Notes: generated by a model from the sequence alone, not told the origin. Positions 14,285-23,044 are shown, counted from the first letter of the stretch. The stretch: DNA of 24,066 nt from CAZWXH01 sp964637725 (GCA_964637725.1 CAZWXH010000015.1:1-24066); one strand, 5' to 3'. Numbers and translations are program-made.

Positions 14285-16399
14285 ATGAATAATCATAAAG
14301 ACTTAATTGTTTATATCATTGATGCTATAGTGATTATGCTTGGTATCTTTGGTTTTTTAAATAACTTTTTTATCAGTTTGATTTTTCCAACTGACTATAT
14401 TGTTATATCATTTTTATTTATGATTATAGGCTGTTTTCTTTATAAAATATCTTTAAAAAAGACTTTAAAACTTAGATATTTATTAATTGTAGAGGCTTTT
14501 GTTATTTTGGGATCGTTTTTATTGTTTTCTATTGATATGGATTTGATTATTAATCAAATAAAGAATATCGCAATTAATGATTTCTTTTTGAGTTATGAAA
14601 ACATATTTAATAATTTACTTGTTTCCCCATTATCAGGTATTGTCATATCAGTATGGGTAGGGATACCAATTACATATCTTGTTGTTTCTTCATATACATC
14701 AAAAAAGTATATCTTAATTCATTTATCTTTGTTGTTGATTATCTTTATATTTCCACTCTTTATTAAACATAGCGTTTCATCGATTAGTGTTTATTTTGTT
14801 GTTTTTTATTTCTTTTATTGCTTTTTGTTTTTTTATTCATTGAAACATCAAAAATTTCTTACTTTAAGAGCAATAATGACTATTGTTATGGTTTTGTTAT
14901 TAAATTTATCTCATATTTATATAGAGAAAAAAGATGTATTTACCAATACATCTACGAGTCTACTTACTCAAATTGTTGAATTGTTTGAAGGTTCTAAGAT
15001 AGATCGTTTATCAAAAGATAAGTATTTTGTTGGTAGTAGTTCATTCGTTGATGGAACTTTACCTAAAGGTAATTTAAAGCTTACCAATAAAGCGGCAATA
15101 GAAGTAAGATCAACCACTCCTTTTTCAGCTTATTTAAGAGGTTATTCACTTGCTAATTATCAAAATAATGAATGGACTCATGTGAAAGGCAGTACTAATG
15201 AAAATGAAGGAACTTTAAGATATTTAACACAATACATACAAGATAATACTCAGGTTGAAAAAATCAAAAATATTAGAATTCAATCATTGAGTGATGCTGA
15301 TTATAAATTTGTTCCTTATTCATTTGCAAAAATTACTGAGTATCCGTTAGTTAATGATTCTTATTATAAACAATTAGATACAATGTTGACTATTTATCCA
15401 CTTGAAGGAATTGATTTTACAAAAGGCAAGGAAATGATTAGTTCCTATACTTATAATGAATTCGTTGAAAAAAACTATAATAATGTTGATGAAGTTCTAG
15501 CAAGTGATTTAAGAGATTATCTTCATACTGAGGCTAGAGGTCAAGATATTAATAATTTAACTTTTCAAGAAGCCTTTAATTTTGTTACAAAGATTCTCTC
15601 CCAAAACACGAGATATTCATTAAATAGTGGAGTGTTGCCAGATAATAAAGATTTTGTTAGATATTTTCTGTTTGAGAATAAACTAGGCAGTTGTACCCAT
15701 TATGCAACAACTGCAACATTAATGATGAGAGTGTTAGGGTTTCCTGCTCGATATGTTACGGGTTATGTATTAAATGAGAGTGATTTTGTTGATGGTGTAG
15801 CAACTGTTAAATCCAATCGTGCGCATGCATGGGTTGAAGTATTTGATAAAAACACGGGTTGGATTCCTTATGATGCGACACCTAGTCGTTTAGGTGAAAC
15901 AAGCACGCCTAGTCAAATGGCAGGAATGTTAGATGAGTTAACAAGACAACCTAATCAGTCAACCCCTGAAGATGAAGCCGAAGAAACACCTGATGTTAAA
16001 AATGAAGATAATAAAGAAACAAGAGAAGACACTTCTTGGTATGATTCATTATTAGAATATAGTCAAACTATTATTGTAATCACAGCCTTAATAATTATTT
16101 TCATAATTTATCGTTTCCTTACAAAAAACATTTTAAAGGTCTTGATTTATAAAAAGAATAACAATCAGATTATTTTGATTTGTTATAAAAGATTAAGAAA
16201 GATGTATCGTTTTTATAGTCAAGATATTGACGATGATATTTTATCTTTGGCATATAAAGCGAGGTATTCTCAACATGAGATAAGCAAGGAAGAGATAGAT
16301 ATAATGAGCAATTATATAGTTTCAAAACAAAAAGATATCTATCAATCTTTATCATGGTATAAGAAGATATTGTTTCAATATATTTATGGATATAAATAA
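14285..16399 (+). CDS. Membrane transglutaminase-like protein
   Basis: A 704-residue membrane protein. The N-terminal 215 residues hold six or so membrane helices. An extracellular region of about 390 residues includes the transglutaminase-like core with a full Cys-His-Asp triad: GSCTHYA (C470), RAHAWVEV (H514) and PYDATP (D530). An acidic/Pro-rich linker (about 545-580) leads to one more membrane helix (about 590-612) and a cytoplasmic tail. Members are taken to be thiol peptidases or cross-linkers at the cell surface; the substrate is unknown. It starts 14 nt after the DUF58 gene behind AGAGGG and is the last gene of the operon. Confidence 0.88.
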   Translation: MNNHKDLIVYIIDAIVIMLGIFGFLNNFFISLIFPTDYIVISFLFMIIGCFLYKISLKKTLKLRYLLIVEAFVILGSFLLFSIDMDLIINQIKNIAINDFFLSYENIFNNLLVSPLSGIVISVWVGIPITYLVVSSYTSKKYILIHLSLLLIIFIFPLFIKHSVSSISVYFVVFYFFYCFLFFYSLKHQKFLTLRAIMTIVMVLLLNLSHIYIEKKDVFTNTSTSLLTQIVELFEGSKIDRLSKDKYFVGSSSFVDGTLPKGNLKLTNKAAIEVRSTTPFSAYLRGYSLANYQNNEWTHVKGSTNENEGTLRYLTQYIQDNTQVEKIKNIRIQSLSDADYKFVPYSFAKITEYPLVNDSYYKQLDTMLTIYPLEGIDFTKGKEMISSYTYNEFVEKNYNNVDEVLASDLRDYLHTEARGQDINNLTFQEAFNFVTKILSQNTRYSLNSGVLPDNKDFVRYFLFENKLGSCTHYATTATLMMRVLGFPARYVTGYVLNESDFVDGVATVKSNRAHAWVEVFDKNTGWIPYDATPSRLGETSTPSQMAGMLDELTRQPNQSTPEDEAEETPDVKNEDNKETREDTSWYDSLLEYSQTIIVITALIIIFIIYRFLTKNILKVLIYKKNNNQIILICYKRLRKMYRFYSQDIDDDILSLAYKARYSQHEISKEEIDIMSNYIVSKQKDIYQSLSWYKKILFQYIYGYK

Positions 16400-16400
16400 A

Positions 16401-16426
16401 AAGGAAGGTGAAAAATCACCTTCCTT
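16401..16426 (-). terminator. Rho-independent terminator, mainly for the minus-strand pfp gene
   Basis: AAGGAAGGTGA (16401-16411), AAAA loop and TCACCTTCCTT (16416-16426) form an 11-bp perfect stem. Read on the minus strand the stem is followed by a T-rich run (complement of 16391-16400). Downstream on the plus strand there is no T-run, so it is a weaker terminator for the transglutaminase operon. The pfp stop codon (16427-16425) lies in the stem. Confidence 0.8.
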
Positions 16427-17666
16427 AGTCATGTTTTAAGTGTTCTATATTGGCATATAGAGGGATACCATTTTGATATGTAAGAGTAACTTCACCTTGA
16501 ATCAATGGATATAGATATTGATGTAATTCTTGAGTAATATCGTTATGTTCACTATTGATCCAAGCAAGTGGGATACGTTGTTCTAAATTGGCAATGGAAG
16601 TGACATCTTTATGATCACATTCAATCGTATAAGGGTTGTTATTTGTACGTTTAAAGACCATCATAGCTCCACTAACATCTGCCAAAGATGTTTGTACAGC
16701 ACATCTTCCAATTTTAAATGATTCATCAAGATCAACCTTTGCCCCAATATGCATTGCACATCTTTGTAAAACATTAAGTTCTATACTTCTGACTTTACAT
16801 TTAAATTCTTGATAGACCATTGTTTCAAGAACTTTACCAGTTCCTGAATGTAAGATATGACCAAAAGCATCTCTTTTGGCATATTTAGAATCAGAGTCTA
16901 AGAATTCACCATTTTCATTTTTAATTCCTTCACTCACTGCAATAATAACACTTCTTTTTTTCTTAAAGACTTCCTTTATATCATTAAGGAAGTTTTCTTT
17001 GATGAAAGGAACTTCAGGTAAATAGATTAAATCTGGAGCATCGTTATGTTCTGTTCTTGCAAGGGCGCTAGCAGCAGTTAACCAACCAGCATTTCTTCCC
17101 ATGATTTCAACAATTGTGACAGCATTTAGTTTATAAATAGAACTATCATAAGCAATCTCTAACATTGATGTTGCAACATATTTGGCAGCAGAACCAAAGC
17201 CAGGAGTATGATCAGTTCCCATTAAATCATTATCAATTGTTTTAGGGATTCCGATAAAACGAATATCAGATTTTAATGATTTTGCATATTGTGAGAGTTT
17301 GGCAACAGTGTCCATAGAATCATTACCACCAATATAATAAAAATCAGTAATTTCTAATTCATTAAATATTTTAAATAATAAATCATAAGTTTCTTGATCT
17401 TCTAAATATGAAAATAATTTATAACGGCAAGAACCTAAATACATAGCAGGTGAATGAATTAATTCATTGATTTTTTCTTTTGTATCAAACATTTCTAACA
17501 AATTCATGTATTTATGTTCAAGGAGACCCTTAATTCCATTAATCATTCCATAGACATGATCAAATTGTTGTGTATTGATACATTCAGTGATTATTCCAGC
17601 TAATGAGGCATTGATAGCCGTTGTTGGACCGCCAGATTGTCCAATAAAACAGTTTCTTCTTTTCAT
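16425..17666 (-). CDS. pfp: 6-phosphofructokinase, pyrophosphate-dependent type
   Basis: A 413-residue glycolytic enzyme phosphorylating fructose 6-phosphate in the cytoplasm. The N-terminal GQSGGPTTAINAS is the phosphate-donor loop. The donor-specific sites point to PPi: GGNDS (G113-S117) has Asp at the position that is Gly in ATP enzymes (GGDGS), and PKTIDND (140-146) has Lys where ATP enzymes have Gly. D144 is the catalytic base. MGRNAGWLTA is the substrate-binding segment. The length is typical for the group II/PPi enzymes and longer than ATP PfkA (about 320). PPi use is reversible and spares ATP. The start is supported by AAGGAGA just upstream. It is a single gene divergent from nifJ. 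Confidence 0.88.
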   Translation of the reverse strand: MKRRNCFIGQSGGPTTAINASLAGIITECINTQQFDHVYGMINGIKGLLEHKYMNLLEMFDTKEKINELIHSPAMYLGSCRYKLFSYLEDQETYDLLFKIFNELEITDFYYIGGNDSMDTVAKLSQYAKSLKSDIRFIGIPKTIDNDLMGTDHTPGFGSAAKYVATSMLEIAYDSSIYKLNAVTIVEIMGRNAGWLTAASALARTEHNDAPDLIYLPEVPFIKENFLNDIKEVFKKKRSVIIAVSEGIKNENGEFLDSDSKYAKRDAFGHILHSGTGKVLETMVYQEFKCKVRSIELNVLQRCAMHIGAKVDLDESFKIGRCAVQTSLADVSGAMMVFKRTNNNPYTIECDHKDVTSIANLEQRIPLAWINSEHNDITQELHQYLYPLIQGEVTLTYQNGIPLYANIEHLKHD

Positions 17667-17747
17667 TACTAATCTCCTTTGTCAATATTCTTCATTATTC
17701 TACCATTTTTTAATGATGAAAAAAAGGCTAATTTAAAAGTTAGTAAG

Positions 17748-17802
17748 ATATCTTGTTGAATTCATGATGTTTTATATGCTGGGGGTTAATATAGCAAGAT
17801 AT
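17748..17802. repeat. Inverted repeat ATATCTTG / CAAGATAT in the pfp-nifJ intergenic region
   Basis: ATATCTTG (17748-17755) and CAAGATAT (17795-17802) are perfect 8-bp inverted copies 39 nt apart in the 226-nt region between divergent pfp and nifJ. They could be a pair of regulator half-sites or chance in AT-rich DNA. Confidence 0.3.
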
Positions 17803-17809
17803 GATGAAT

Positions 17810-17843
17810 ATTTCCACATGAAAAGTTGAATATCTATGGAAAT
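17810..17843. repeat. Inverted repeat ATTTCCA / TGGAAAT overlapping the nifJ -35
   Basis: ATTTCCA (17810-17816) and TGGAAAT (17837-17843) are 7-bp inverted copies with a 20-nt gap. The right arm covers the presumed -35 box of nifJ, so a repressor or redox regulator site is possible. It does not match the Rex consensus. Confidence 0.3.
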
Positions 17844-17865
17844 GAAATTAAAAAAAGAGTATAAT
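17837..17865 (+). promoter_or_regulatory. Promoter of nifJ
   Basis: A -35-like TGGAAA (17837-17842) and a perfect -10 TATAAT (17860-17865) with a 17-nt spacer. The AGGAGG at 17876-17881 sits 11 nt before the ATG, slightly long. Confidence 0.6.
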
Positions 17866-17892
17866 GAACACATATAGGAGGAAAGAAATAAT

Positions 17893-20800
17893 ATGTCAAA
17901 AAAGTTTTTATCAATGGATGGAAATACTGCAGCAGCTCACGTTGCTTATGCATTTAGTGAAGTTGCAAGTATATATCCGATTACGCCTTCTTCACCAATG
18001 GCAGAAAACGCTGAAATGTGGTCTGCTCAAGGGAAGAAGAATATCTTTGGTTCATCTGTAAATGTTATTGAAATGCAATCTGAAGCAGGTGCTGCTGGAG
18101 CTGTACATGGTGCTCTACAAGGTGGAGCTTTAGCTACTACATTTACTGCATCTCAAGGGTTATTATTGATGATTCCAAACTTATATAAGATTCAAGGTGA
18201 ATTGTTACCTGGGGTATTCCATGTTGCTGCTAGAGCATTAGCAACACGTGCATTAAGTATTTTCGGAGATCATCAAGACGTTTATGCTTGTCGTCAAATT
18301 GGTGCTCCAATGATTTGTTCTCATAGAGTTCAAGAAGTTATGGATTTAGGAGGAATTGCTCATTTAACTGCTATTAAAGCAAGCGTTCCGGTTATTCATT
18401 TCTTTGATGGATTCAGAACTTCTCATGAAATTCAAAAAGTTGAAGTTATGGAATATGATGTTTTAGATAGATTACTAGACAAAGAAGCTTTAAAGAGATT
18501 TAAAGACAATGCTTTAAATCCACATTCTAATCCAATCGAACGTGGTGGAGCAGAAAATGATGATATCTACTTCCAAGGAAGAGAAGCTCAAAACAAACAT
18601 TATGAAGCTGTAACTGAAGTTGTTGTTGATTATATGAAAGAAATTTCTAAAATCACAGGTAGAGAATATGCTCCATTTACATACTATGGTGACGAAAATG
18701 CAACACGTGTTATTGTTGCAATGGGTTCTGTAACAGAAACTATTAAAGAAACTATTGATGAAATGATGAAGCAAGGTGAAAAAGTTGGTTTAGTTAAAGT
18801 TCATTTATATAGACCTTTCTCACCTAAATATTTATTAAATGTATTACCTAAAACTGTTGAAAAAGTAGCAGTACTTGATCGTACTAAAGAAATGGGTGCT
18901 ACTGGTGAACCATTATTCTTAGATGTTGTCAGTGTTTTAACTGATACTAACATCAAAGTTGTTGGTGGTCGTTATGGTATGGGAAGTAAAGATACAACTC
19001 CTCGCCAAATTAAAGCAGTTTATGATCATTTAAATGATAGTAATCCTTTTACTTCATTTACTATTGGTATTAATGATGATGTTACTCATTTATCATTAAA
19101 AGAAGATGAAAATTTCACAGTTGATGCTGACTATACTGCTTGTTTATTCTATGGTTTAGGATCTGATGGAACTGTATCTGCTAATAAATCTTCAATTAAA
19201 ATTATTGGTGATCATACTGATCTATATTCACAAGCATATTTTGCTTATGATAGTAAAAAAGCTGGAGGGGCAACTCGTTCTAACTTAAGATTTGGTCACT
19301 CACCAATTCGTGCAACTTATTATGTTAATAATGCTGACTTTGTTTCTTGTTCATTAGATAACTATTGTTTAAAATATGATATGTTAAAGAATATGAAAAA
19401 TGGTGGTTCTTTCTTATTGAATACTGAGTTTGATGAAAAAGAAATTATTGATTATTTACCAAATAAGTTAAAGAAACAATTAGCGACTAAGAATGCTAAG
19501 TTCTATATTATTAACGCTAATAAAATTGCTAATGAAATTGGTATGGGTAGAAGAACAAATACTATTCTTCAATCCGCATTCTTTGCATTAAATCCACAAA
19601 TTTTACCTATTGAAAAATCTGTTGAATTTATGAAATCAATGGCTAAGAAAACTTATGGTAAAAAAGGTGATGCAGTTGTTGAATTAAACTATAAAGCTAT
19701 TGATGCTGGGAAAGATGCAATTGTTGAAGTAGCTGTTGATGCTTCTTGGGCTGATTTAACTGTTAATGATACAAGAGCACGTACTGGTGATGAACACTTT
19801 GATAGTTTTGTTGAAGTGATTAACGCATTAGATGGTTATGATCTTCCAGTATCAGCATTTATGGATAAATTAGATGGATCAATGAAATCTAATATGGCAA
19901 TTAAAGAAAAACGTGCAATTGCAACTGAGGTTCCACGTTGGGAAAAAGAAAATTGTATCCAATGTAATAATTGTGTTATGGTTTGTCCTCATGCAACAAT
20001 TCGTGCTTTCTTAATTGATGATACAGAAATGAATGATTTACCAGAAGATATTAAAGATGATGTGTTAAATCCAATCGGTAAAAATGTTGATGGATTAGTA
20101 TATCGTGTTCAAGTTTCACCTGATAACTGCGTTGGTTGTGGTTTATGTGTAACTGAATGTCCTGGTAAGGCTGGAAATAAAGCATTAACAATGGTTCCGG
20201 TTAAAGAAGAATTACAACATGCAAAATTAGCTGATCACATGTATGCACATGTATCATATAAAGCTGATCGTTACCCATTAACTACTGTTAAGGGTGTAGG
20301 ATTTATGAAACCTTACTTTGAAGTTTCAGGAGCATGTGGTGGATGTGGAGAAACTCCATACTATCGTTTAGCTTCACAATTATTTGGTCAAGATATGAGA
20401 ATCGCAAATGCTACTGGATGTAGTTCAATCTACTCTGGATCAACTCCATCAACACCTTGTGTAATTGATAAAAATGGAGAAGGACCAGCATGGGCTAACT
20501 CATTATTTGAAGATAATGCTGAATTTGGTTTTGGTATGAAACTTGCTGAAAACTATAAAGCAAAACGTATCTTAGAAGTTATTGAAGCTAACAAAAATGA
20601 TTGTGAGCCTCAATTACAAGAAGTTTTAGATAAGTATGTGGCTGTCAAAGGTCAAAGAGTTGAAGAAAGAGCGATGTATGATGAATTAGTATCATTGCTT
20701 GAAAAATCAACAAATCAAGGTATTAAAGAATTATTAGAACAAAAAGGTGATTTAGTTTCAACATCTCAATGGATTATTGGTGGAGATGGTTGGGCATATG

Positions 20801-21411
20801 ATATCGGATACGGTGGAGTTGACCATGTTTTAGCCAATGATCAAAATGTTAATATTTTAGTTCTTGATACTGAAGTATACTCTAATACTGGAGGACAATC
20901 ATCTAAATCATCTCAAGCTGGTTCTATCGCTAAGTTCACTGCTGGTGGTAAAACTGTTGCTAAGAAAGATTTAGCTCAAATTGCAATGGCATATGGTCAT
21001 GTTTATGTAGCACAAGTTGCTATGGGAGCAAACCCAATGCAAACAATTAAAGCATTTAAAGAAGCTGAAGCATATGATGGACCATCATTAATTATTGCTT
21101 ATTCTCCATGTATAGAACATGGAATTAAAGGTGGTTTAGCAAATCATCAAATCCAACAAAAACGTGCTGTTGAATGTGGATATTTCAACTTATTAAGATA
21201 TGATCCTCGTTTAGAAGATCAAGGTAAGAATCCATTACAAGTTGATTCTAAGGAACCTGATTTCACTAAGTTCCAAGACTTCTTATTAAGTGAAAATAGA
21301 TTTGCGCAATTAACTAAGATTAATCCAGAACATGCAAGTAATCTAATGGATAAATGTGAAACTGATGCGAAAAAACGTCGTACACGTTTAGATAGAATGA
21401 AAACAGAATAA
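17893..21411 (+). CDS. nifJ: Pyruvate:ferredoxin oxidoreductase (single-chain)
   Basis: A 1172-residue homodimeric-type enzyme that converts pyruvate and CoA to acetyl-CoA and CO2 while reducing ferredoxin, in the cytoplasm of anaerobes. The full domain order is visible: the N-terminal pyrimidine-binding domain (ASIYPITPSSPMAE, about 27-40; GDHQDVYA, about 128-135), the transketolase-C-like domain (about 270-380), the gamma-type domain (about 415-620), two 4Fe-4S clusters (C688, C691, C694, C698 and C746, C749, C752, C756), and the C-terminal TPP domain with the proximal-cluster cysteines in GACGGCGET (C815, C818) and ATGCSS (C843), plus GDGWAYDIGYGG and NTGGQSSKSS. Length is normal. The start is supported by AGGAGG. 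Codon use is the cleanest in the window, as expected for high expression. It is a single-gene transcript ending at a strong terminator. Confidence 0.97.
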   Translation: MSKKFLSMDGNTAAAHVAYAFSEVASIYPITPSSPMAENAEMWSAQGKKNIFGSSVNVIEMQSEAGAAGAVHGALQGGALATTFTASQGLLLMIPNLYKIQGELLPGVFHVAARALATRALSIFGDHQDVYACRQIGAPMICSHRVQEVMDLGGIAHLTAIKASVPVIHFFDGFRTSHEIQKVEVMEYDVLDRLLDKEALKRFKDNALNPHSNPIERGGAENDDIYFQGREAQNKHYEAVTEVVVDYMKEISKITGREYAPFTYYGDENATRVIVAMGSVTETIKETIDEMMKQGEKVGLVKVHLYRPFSPKYLLNVLPKTVEKVAVLDRTKEMGATGEPLFLDVVSVLTDTNIKVVGGRYGMGSKDTTPRQIKAVYDHLNDSNPFTSFTIGINDDVTHLSLKEDENFTVDADYTACLFYGLGSDGTVSANKSSIKIIGDHTDLYSQAYFAYDSKKAGGATRSNLRFGHSPIRATYYVNNADFVSCSLDNYCLKYDMLKNMKNGGSFLLNTEFDEKEIIDYLPNKLKKQLATKNAKFYIINANKIANEIGMGRRTNTILQSAFFALNPQILPIEKSVEFMKSMAKKTYGKKGDAVVELNYKAIDAGKDAIVEVAVDASWADLTVNDTRARTGDEHFDSFVEVINALDGYDLPVSAFMDKLDGSMKSNMAIKEKRAIATEVPRWEKENCIQCNNCVMVCPHATIRAFLIDDTEMNDLPEDIKDDVLNPIGKNVDGLVYRVQVSPDNCVGCGLCVTECPGKAGNKALTMVPVKEELQHAKLADHMYAHVSYKADRYPLTTVKGVGFMKPYFEVSGACGGCGETPYYRLASQLFGQDMRIANATGCSSIYSGSTPSTPCVIDKNGEGPAWANSLFEDNAEFGFGMKLAENYKAKRILEVIEANKNDCEPQLQEVLDKYVAVKGQRVEERAMYDELVSLLEKSTNQGIKELLEQKGDLVSTSQWIIGGDGWAYDIGYGGVDHVLANDQNVNILVLDTEVYSNTGGQSSKSSQAGSIAKFTAGGKTVAKKDLAQIAMAYGHVYVAQVAMGANPMQTIKAFKEAEAYDGPSLIIAYSPCIEHGIKGGLANHQIQQKRAVECGYFNLLRYDPRLEDQGKNPLQVDSKEPDFTKFQDFLLSENRFAQLTKINPEHASNLMDKCETDAKKRRTRLDRMKTE

Positions 21412-21421
21412 TTTATTTAGG

Positions 21422-21450
21422 AAGGATAGTTTAAAAACTATCCTTTTTTT
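21422..21450 (+). terminator. Rho-independent terminator of nifJ
   Basis: AAGGATAGTT (21422-21431), loop TAAA and AACTATCCTT (21436-21445) are followed by Ts to 21450. Confidence 0.9.
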
Positions 21451-21487
21451 ATTTCTCCAGTTATTATACAATCGTAAAAATTGTTCA

Positions 21488-21517
21488 TCATAACATTATT
21501 GTTAGAATATCAGCCAT
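21488..21517 (-). other. Nine-codon ORF with a strong ribosome site (speculative)
   Basis: On the minus strand AAGGAG (21532-21527) lies 9 nt upstream of ATG (21517-21515), which opens MADILTIML and closes with two stop codons in tandem (21490-21485). The peptide is short and hydrophobic. It could be a translated micro-ORF, but a chance ribosome-site/ATG pair in AT-rich intergenic DNA is at least as likely, and no clear promoter is seen. Confidence 0.2.
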
Positions 21518-21543
21518 AGTAACTTACTCCTTATTTTTAATAT

Positions 21544-21613
21544 TTCGATAAGAGAAATATCTCTTATCTTTTCATATTCTTTGACATAATTTTCTGTTCA
21601 ACTTTTCTATAAT
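21544..21613 (+). promoter_or_regulatory. spoIIG-type promoter with long spacer and Spo0A-box-like sites
   Basis: A perfect -35 TTGACA (21581-21586) and a perfect -10 TATAAT (21608-21613) are separated by 21 nt. In Bacillus subtilis the spoIIG promoter is a known sigma-A promoter with an overlong (22-bp) spacer that needs phosphorylated Spo0A. Here TTTGACA (21580-21586) overlaps the -35 and matches the inverted 0A box TTCGACA at 6 of 7 positions. TTCGATA (21544-21550) is a second 6-of-7 match further upstream. The transcript would start near 21620. Confidence 0.65.
21547..21572. repeat. Perfect 9-bp hairpin upstream of spoIIGA
   Basis: GATAAGAGA (21547-21555), loop AATA and TCTCTTATC (21560-21568), followed by TTTT (21569-21572). 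It may stop residual read-through from nifJ into the sporulation genes, or be a protein-binding dyad about 60 bp upstream of the spoIIG start. The T-run is short, so terminator strength is uncertain. Confidence 0.5.
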
Positions 21614-21632
21614 AGATATGGGAGGTGAAATC

Positions 21633-22355
21633 ATGGAGGTCTACTTGGAGATAACATATATTATGAATGCATTAACTATTTTTTTATCATTTGAAATTCT
21701 TTGTTTCTTATTAAATGTTCAAATGAAAAAGAAAGAATTAATCAAATATATGCTTACCTATAACTTATCAATTTTCTTTCTCTATATAGATTTCTTTGAT
21801 GGATTTCTCTTGTTATATTTCTTTATGTTAACGTTTTTTTATTTTAGAAAGTTAACCTATATTTATTATCCTATTTTCTTATTTATTTATATTTCTATTC
21901 TTTCTTTTTTAGAATTCACTTTGTCTTCATCAACAATATTTCAATGTGTTTTGTTAGTTGAAGGATTCAACTTTATTTCATTGCTTGTTTTATCAGTGAT
22001 GGTTATTTGTATCTTCTATTTTTATATATCTTTTTGTAACTATAGAATAAATAAAGATGAATTAGTCAATGTTTCTTATTTGGGGAAACAATACTTAGGA
22101 TTTGTAGATACAGGAAATAAAGTGTTTTATAAGGGAGCGCCAGTTATCTTCCTTAGTCAAAAGGTTGTTGGAGTATACGAATTGGTTGATAAAATTGATG
22201 TTGAAACGGCAACGAATAAAGAAACTATAGATATTACTATTGTTAATGAAATAGAAATTAATTATCAAAAATTGCATCATGTTTATGTAGGTGTTATGAC
22301 TTCTCATGAATATGATTGTATATTAAATTCTCAATTATTAGGAGGCTTATTATGA
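21633..22355 (+). CDS. spoIIGA: Sporulation sigma-E factor-processing peptidase SpoIIGA
   Basis: A 240-residue membrane aspartic protease that cleaves pro-sigma-E in the mother cell early in sporulation. The N-terminal half has five membrane helices (to about residue 135). The cytoplasmic protease half has the catalytic FVDTGN motif (D159), as in SpoIIGA of Bacillus. It is shorter than the B. subtilis protein (309), mostly in the C-terminal part, yet ends ILNSQLLGGLL like a complete protein. The start at 21633 is set by GGAGGTGA (21621-21628); the in-frame ATG at 21618 falls at or before the predicted transcript start. It overlaps sigE by 4 nt (ATGA), so the protease and its substrate are translationally coupled. 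Confidence 0.88.
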   Translation: MEVYLEITYIMNALTIFLSFEILCFLLNVQMKKKELIKYMLTYNLSIFFLYIDFFDGFLLLYFFMLTFFYFRKLTYIYYPIFLFIYISILSFLEFTLSSSTIFQCVLLVEGFNFISLLVLSVMVICIFYFYISFCNYRINKDELVNVSYLGKQYLGFVDTGNKVFYKGAPVIFLSQKVVGVYELVDKIDVETATNKETIDITIVNEIEINYQKLHHVYVGVMTSHEYDCILNSQLLGGLL

Positions 22356-23044
22356 TTTTACAATGGATTAAAGGTTTGTTTTTTAGAAAGAGAATACTCT
22401 TTTATATTGGGCGGCATGATGTTTTAAAGGCTCCTTTAAAAGGAATTGAGGAGGAAAGAGCGTTATTAAAACTACAAGATGGTGATATGTTAGCACGTGA
22501 TCAGTTAATTGAACATAATTTACGTTTGGTTGTTTATGTAGCAAAAAAGTATGACTCTATACAAAATGGAAGTTTTGAAGATCTGATTAGTATTGGAACG
22601 ATAGGTTTAGTTAAAGCTGTTAATACGTTTAAATTAGATAAAAATATAAAACTTGCGACTTATGCATCTCGCTGTATTGAAAATGAGATTTTAATGTTTT
22701 TAAGAAAAAACAATAAATTAAGACAAGAAATATCTTTAGATGAACCATTAAATGTTGATTATGATGGAAATGAATTATTGTTATCAGATATTATAGGAAC
22801 TGATAAAGATATTATTCAAGATGAGATTGAACATAATGATCAAAAAGAAAAATTCTATAAAGCATTAAATCATTTAAATAAAAGAGAACAACAAATACTA
22901 AAGATGAGATATGGTTTAATAGGTCATGAAGAATTGACGCAAAAAGATGTAGCTGAATTACTTGGAATATCGCAATCATATATTTCAAGATTAGAAAAAA
23001 AGATTATCAAAAAATTAAGAAATAAATTAAATGATGATGAATAA
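22352..23044 (+). CDS. sigE: RNA polymerase sporulation sigma factor SigE (pro-sigma-E)
   Basis: A 230-residue mother-cell sigma factor made as an inactive precursor. The N-terminal hydrophobic/basic pro-sequence is about 17 residues and ends at the conserved F-YIG junction (the B. subtilis pro-sequence is about 27-28). Region 2 has NLRLVVYVAKKY and FEDLISIGTIGLVKAVNTF, with KLATYASRCIENEILM; region 3 is ISLDEPLNVDYDGNELLLSD; region 4 has ELTQKDVAELLGISQSYISR. Identity to Bacillus sigma-E in these motifs is very high. The start at 22352 is set by AGGAGG 6 nt upstream; ATG 22316 lies inside spoIIGA. It is preceded by its processing protease and followed by sigG. Confidence 0.95.
   Translation: MILQWIKGLFFRKRILFYIGRHDVLKAPLKGIEEERALLKLQDGDMLARDQLIEHNLRLVVYVAKKYDSIQNGSFEDLISIGTIGLVKAVNTFKLDKNIKLATYASRCIENEILMFLRKNNKLRQEISLDEPLNVDYDGNELLLSDIIGTDKDIIQDEIEHNDQKEKFYKALNHLNKREQQILKMRYGLIGHEELTQKDVAELLGISQSYISRLEKKIIKKLRNKLNDDE

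Noticed and set aside
17864..18061. 65-codon ORF over the nifJ start
   Set aside because: Its ATG overlaps the -10 box of nifJ and the rest is an out-of-frame shadow of nifJ.
18514..18774. Minus-strand ORF opposite nifJ
   Set aside because: No ribosome site and a translation typical of antisense to AT-rich coding DNA.
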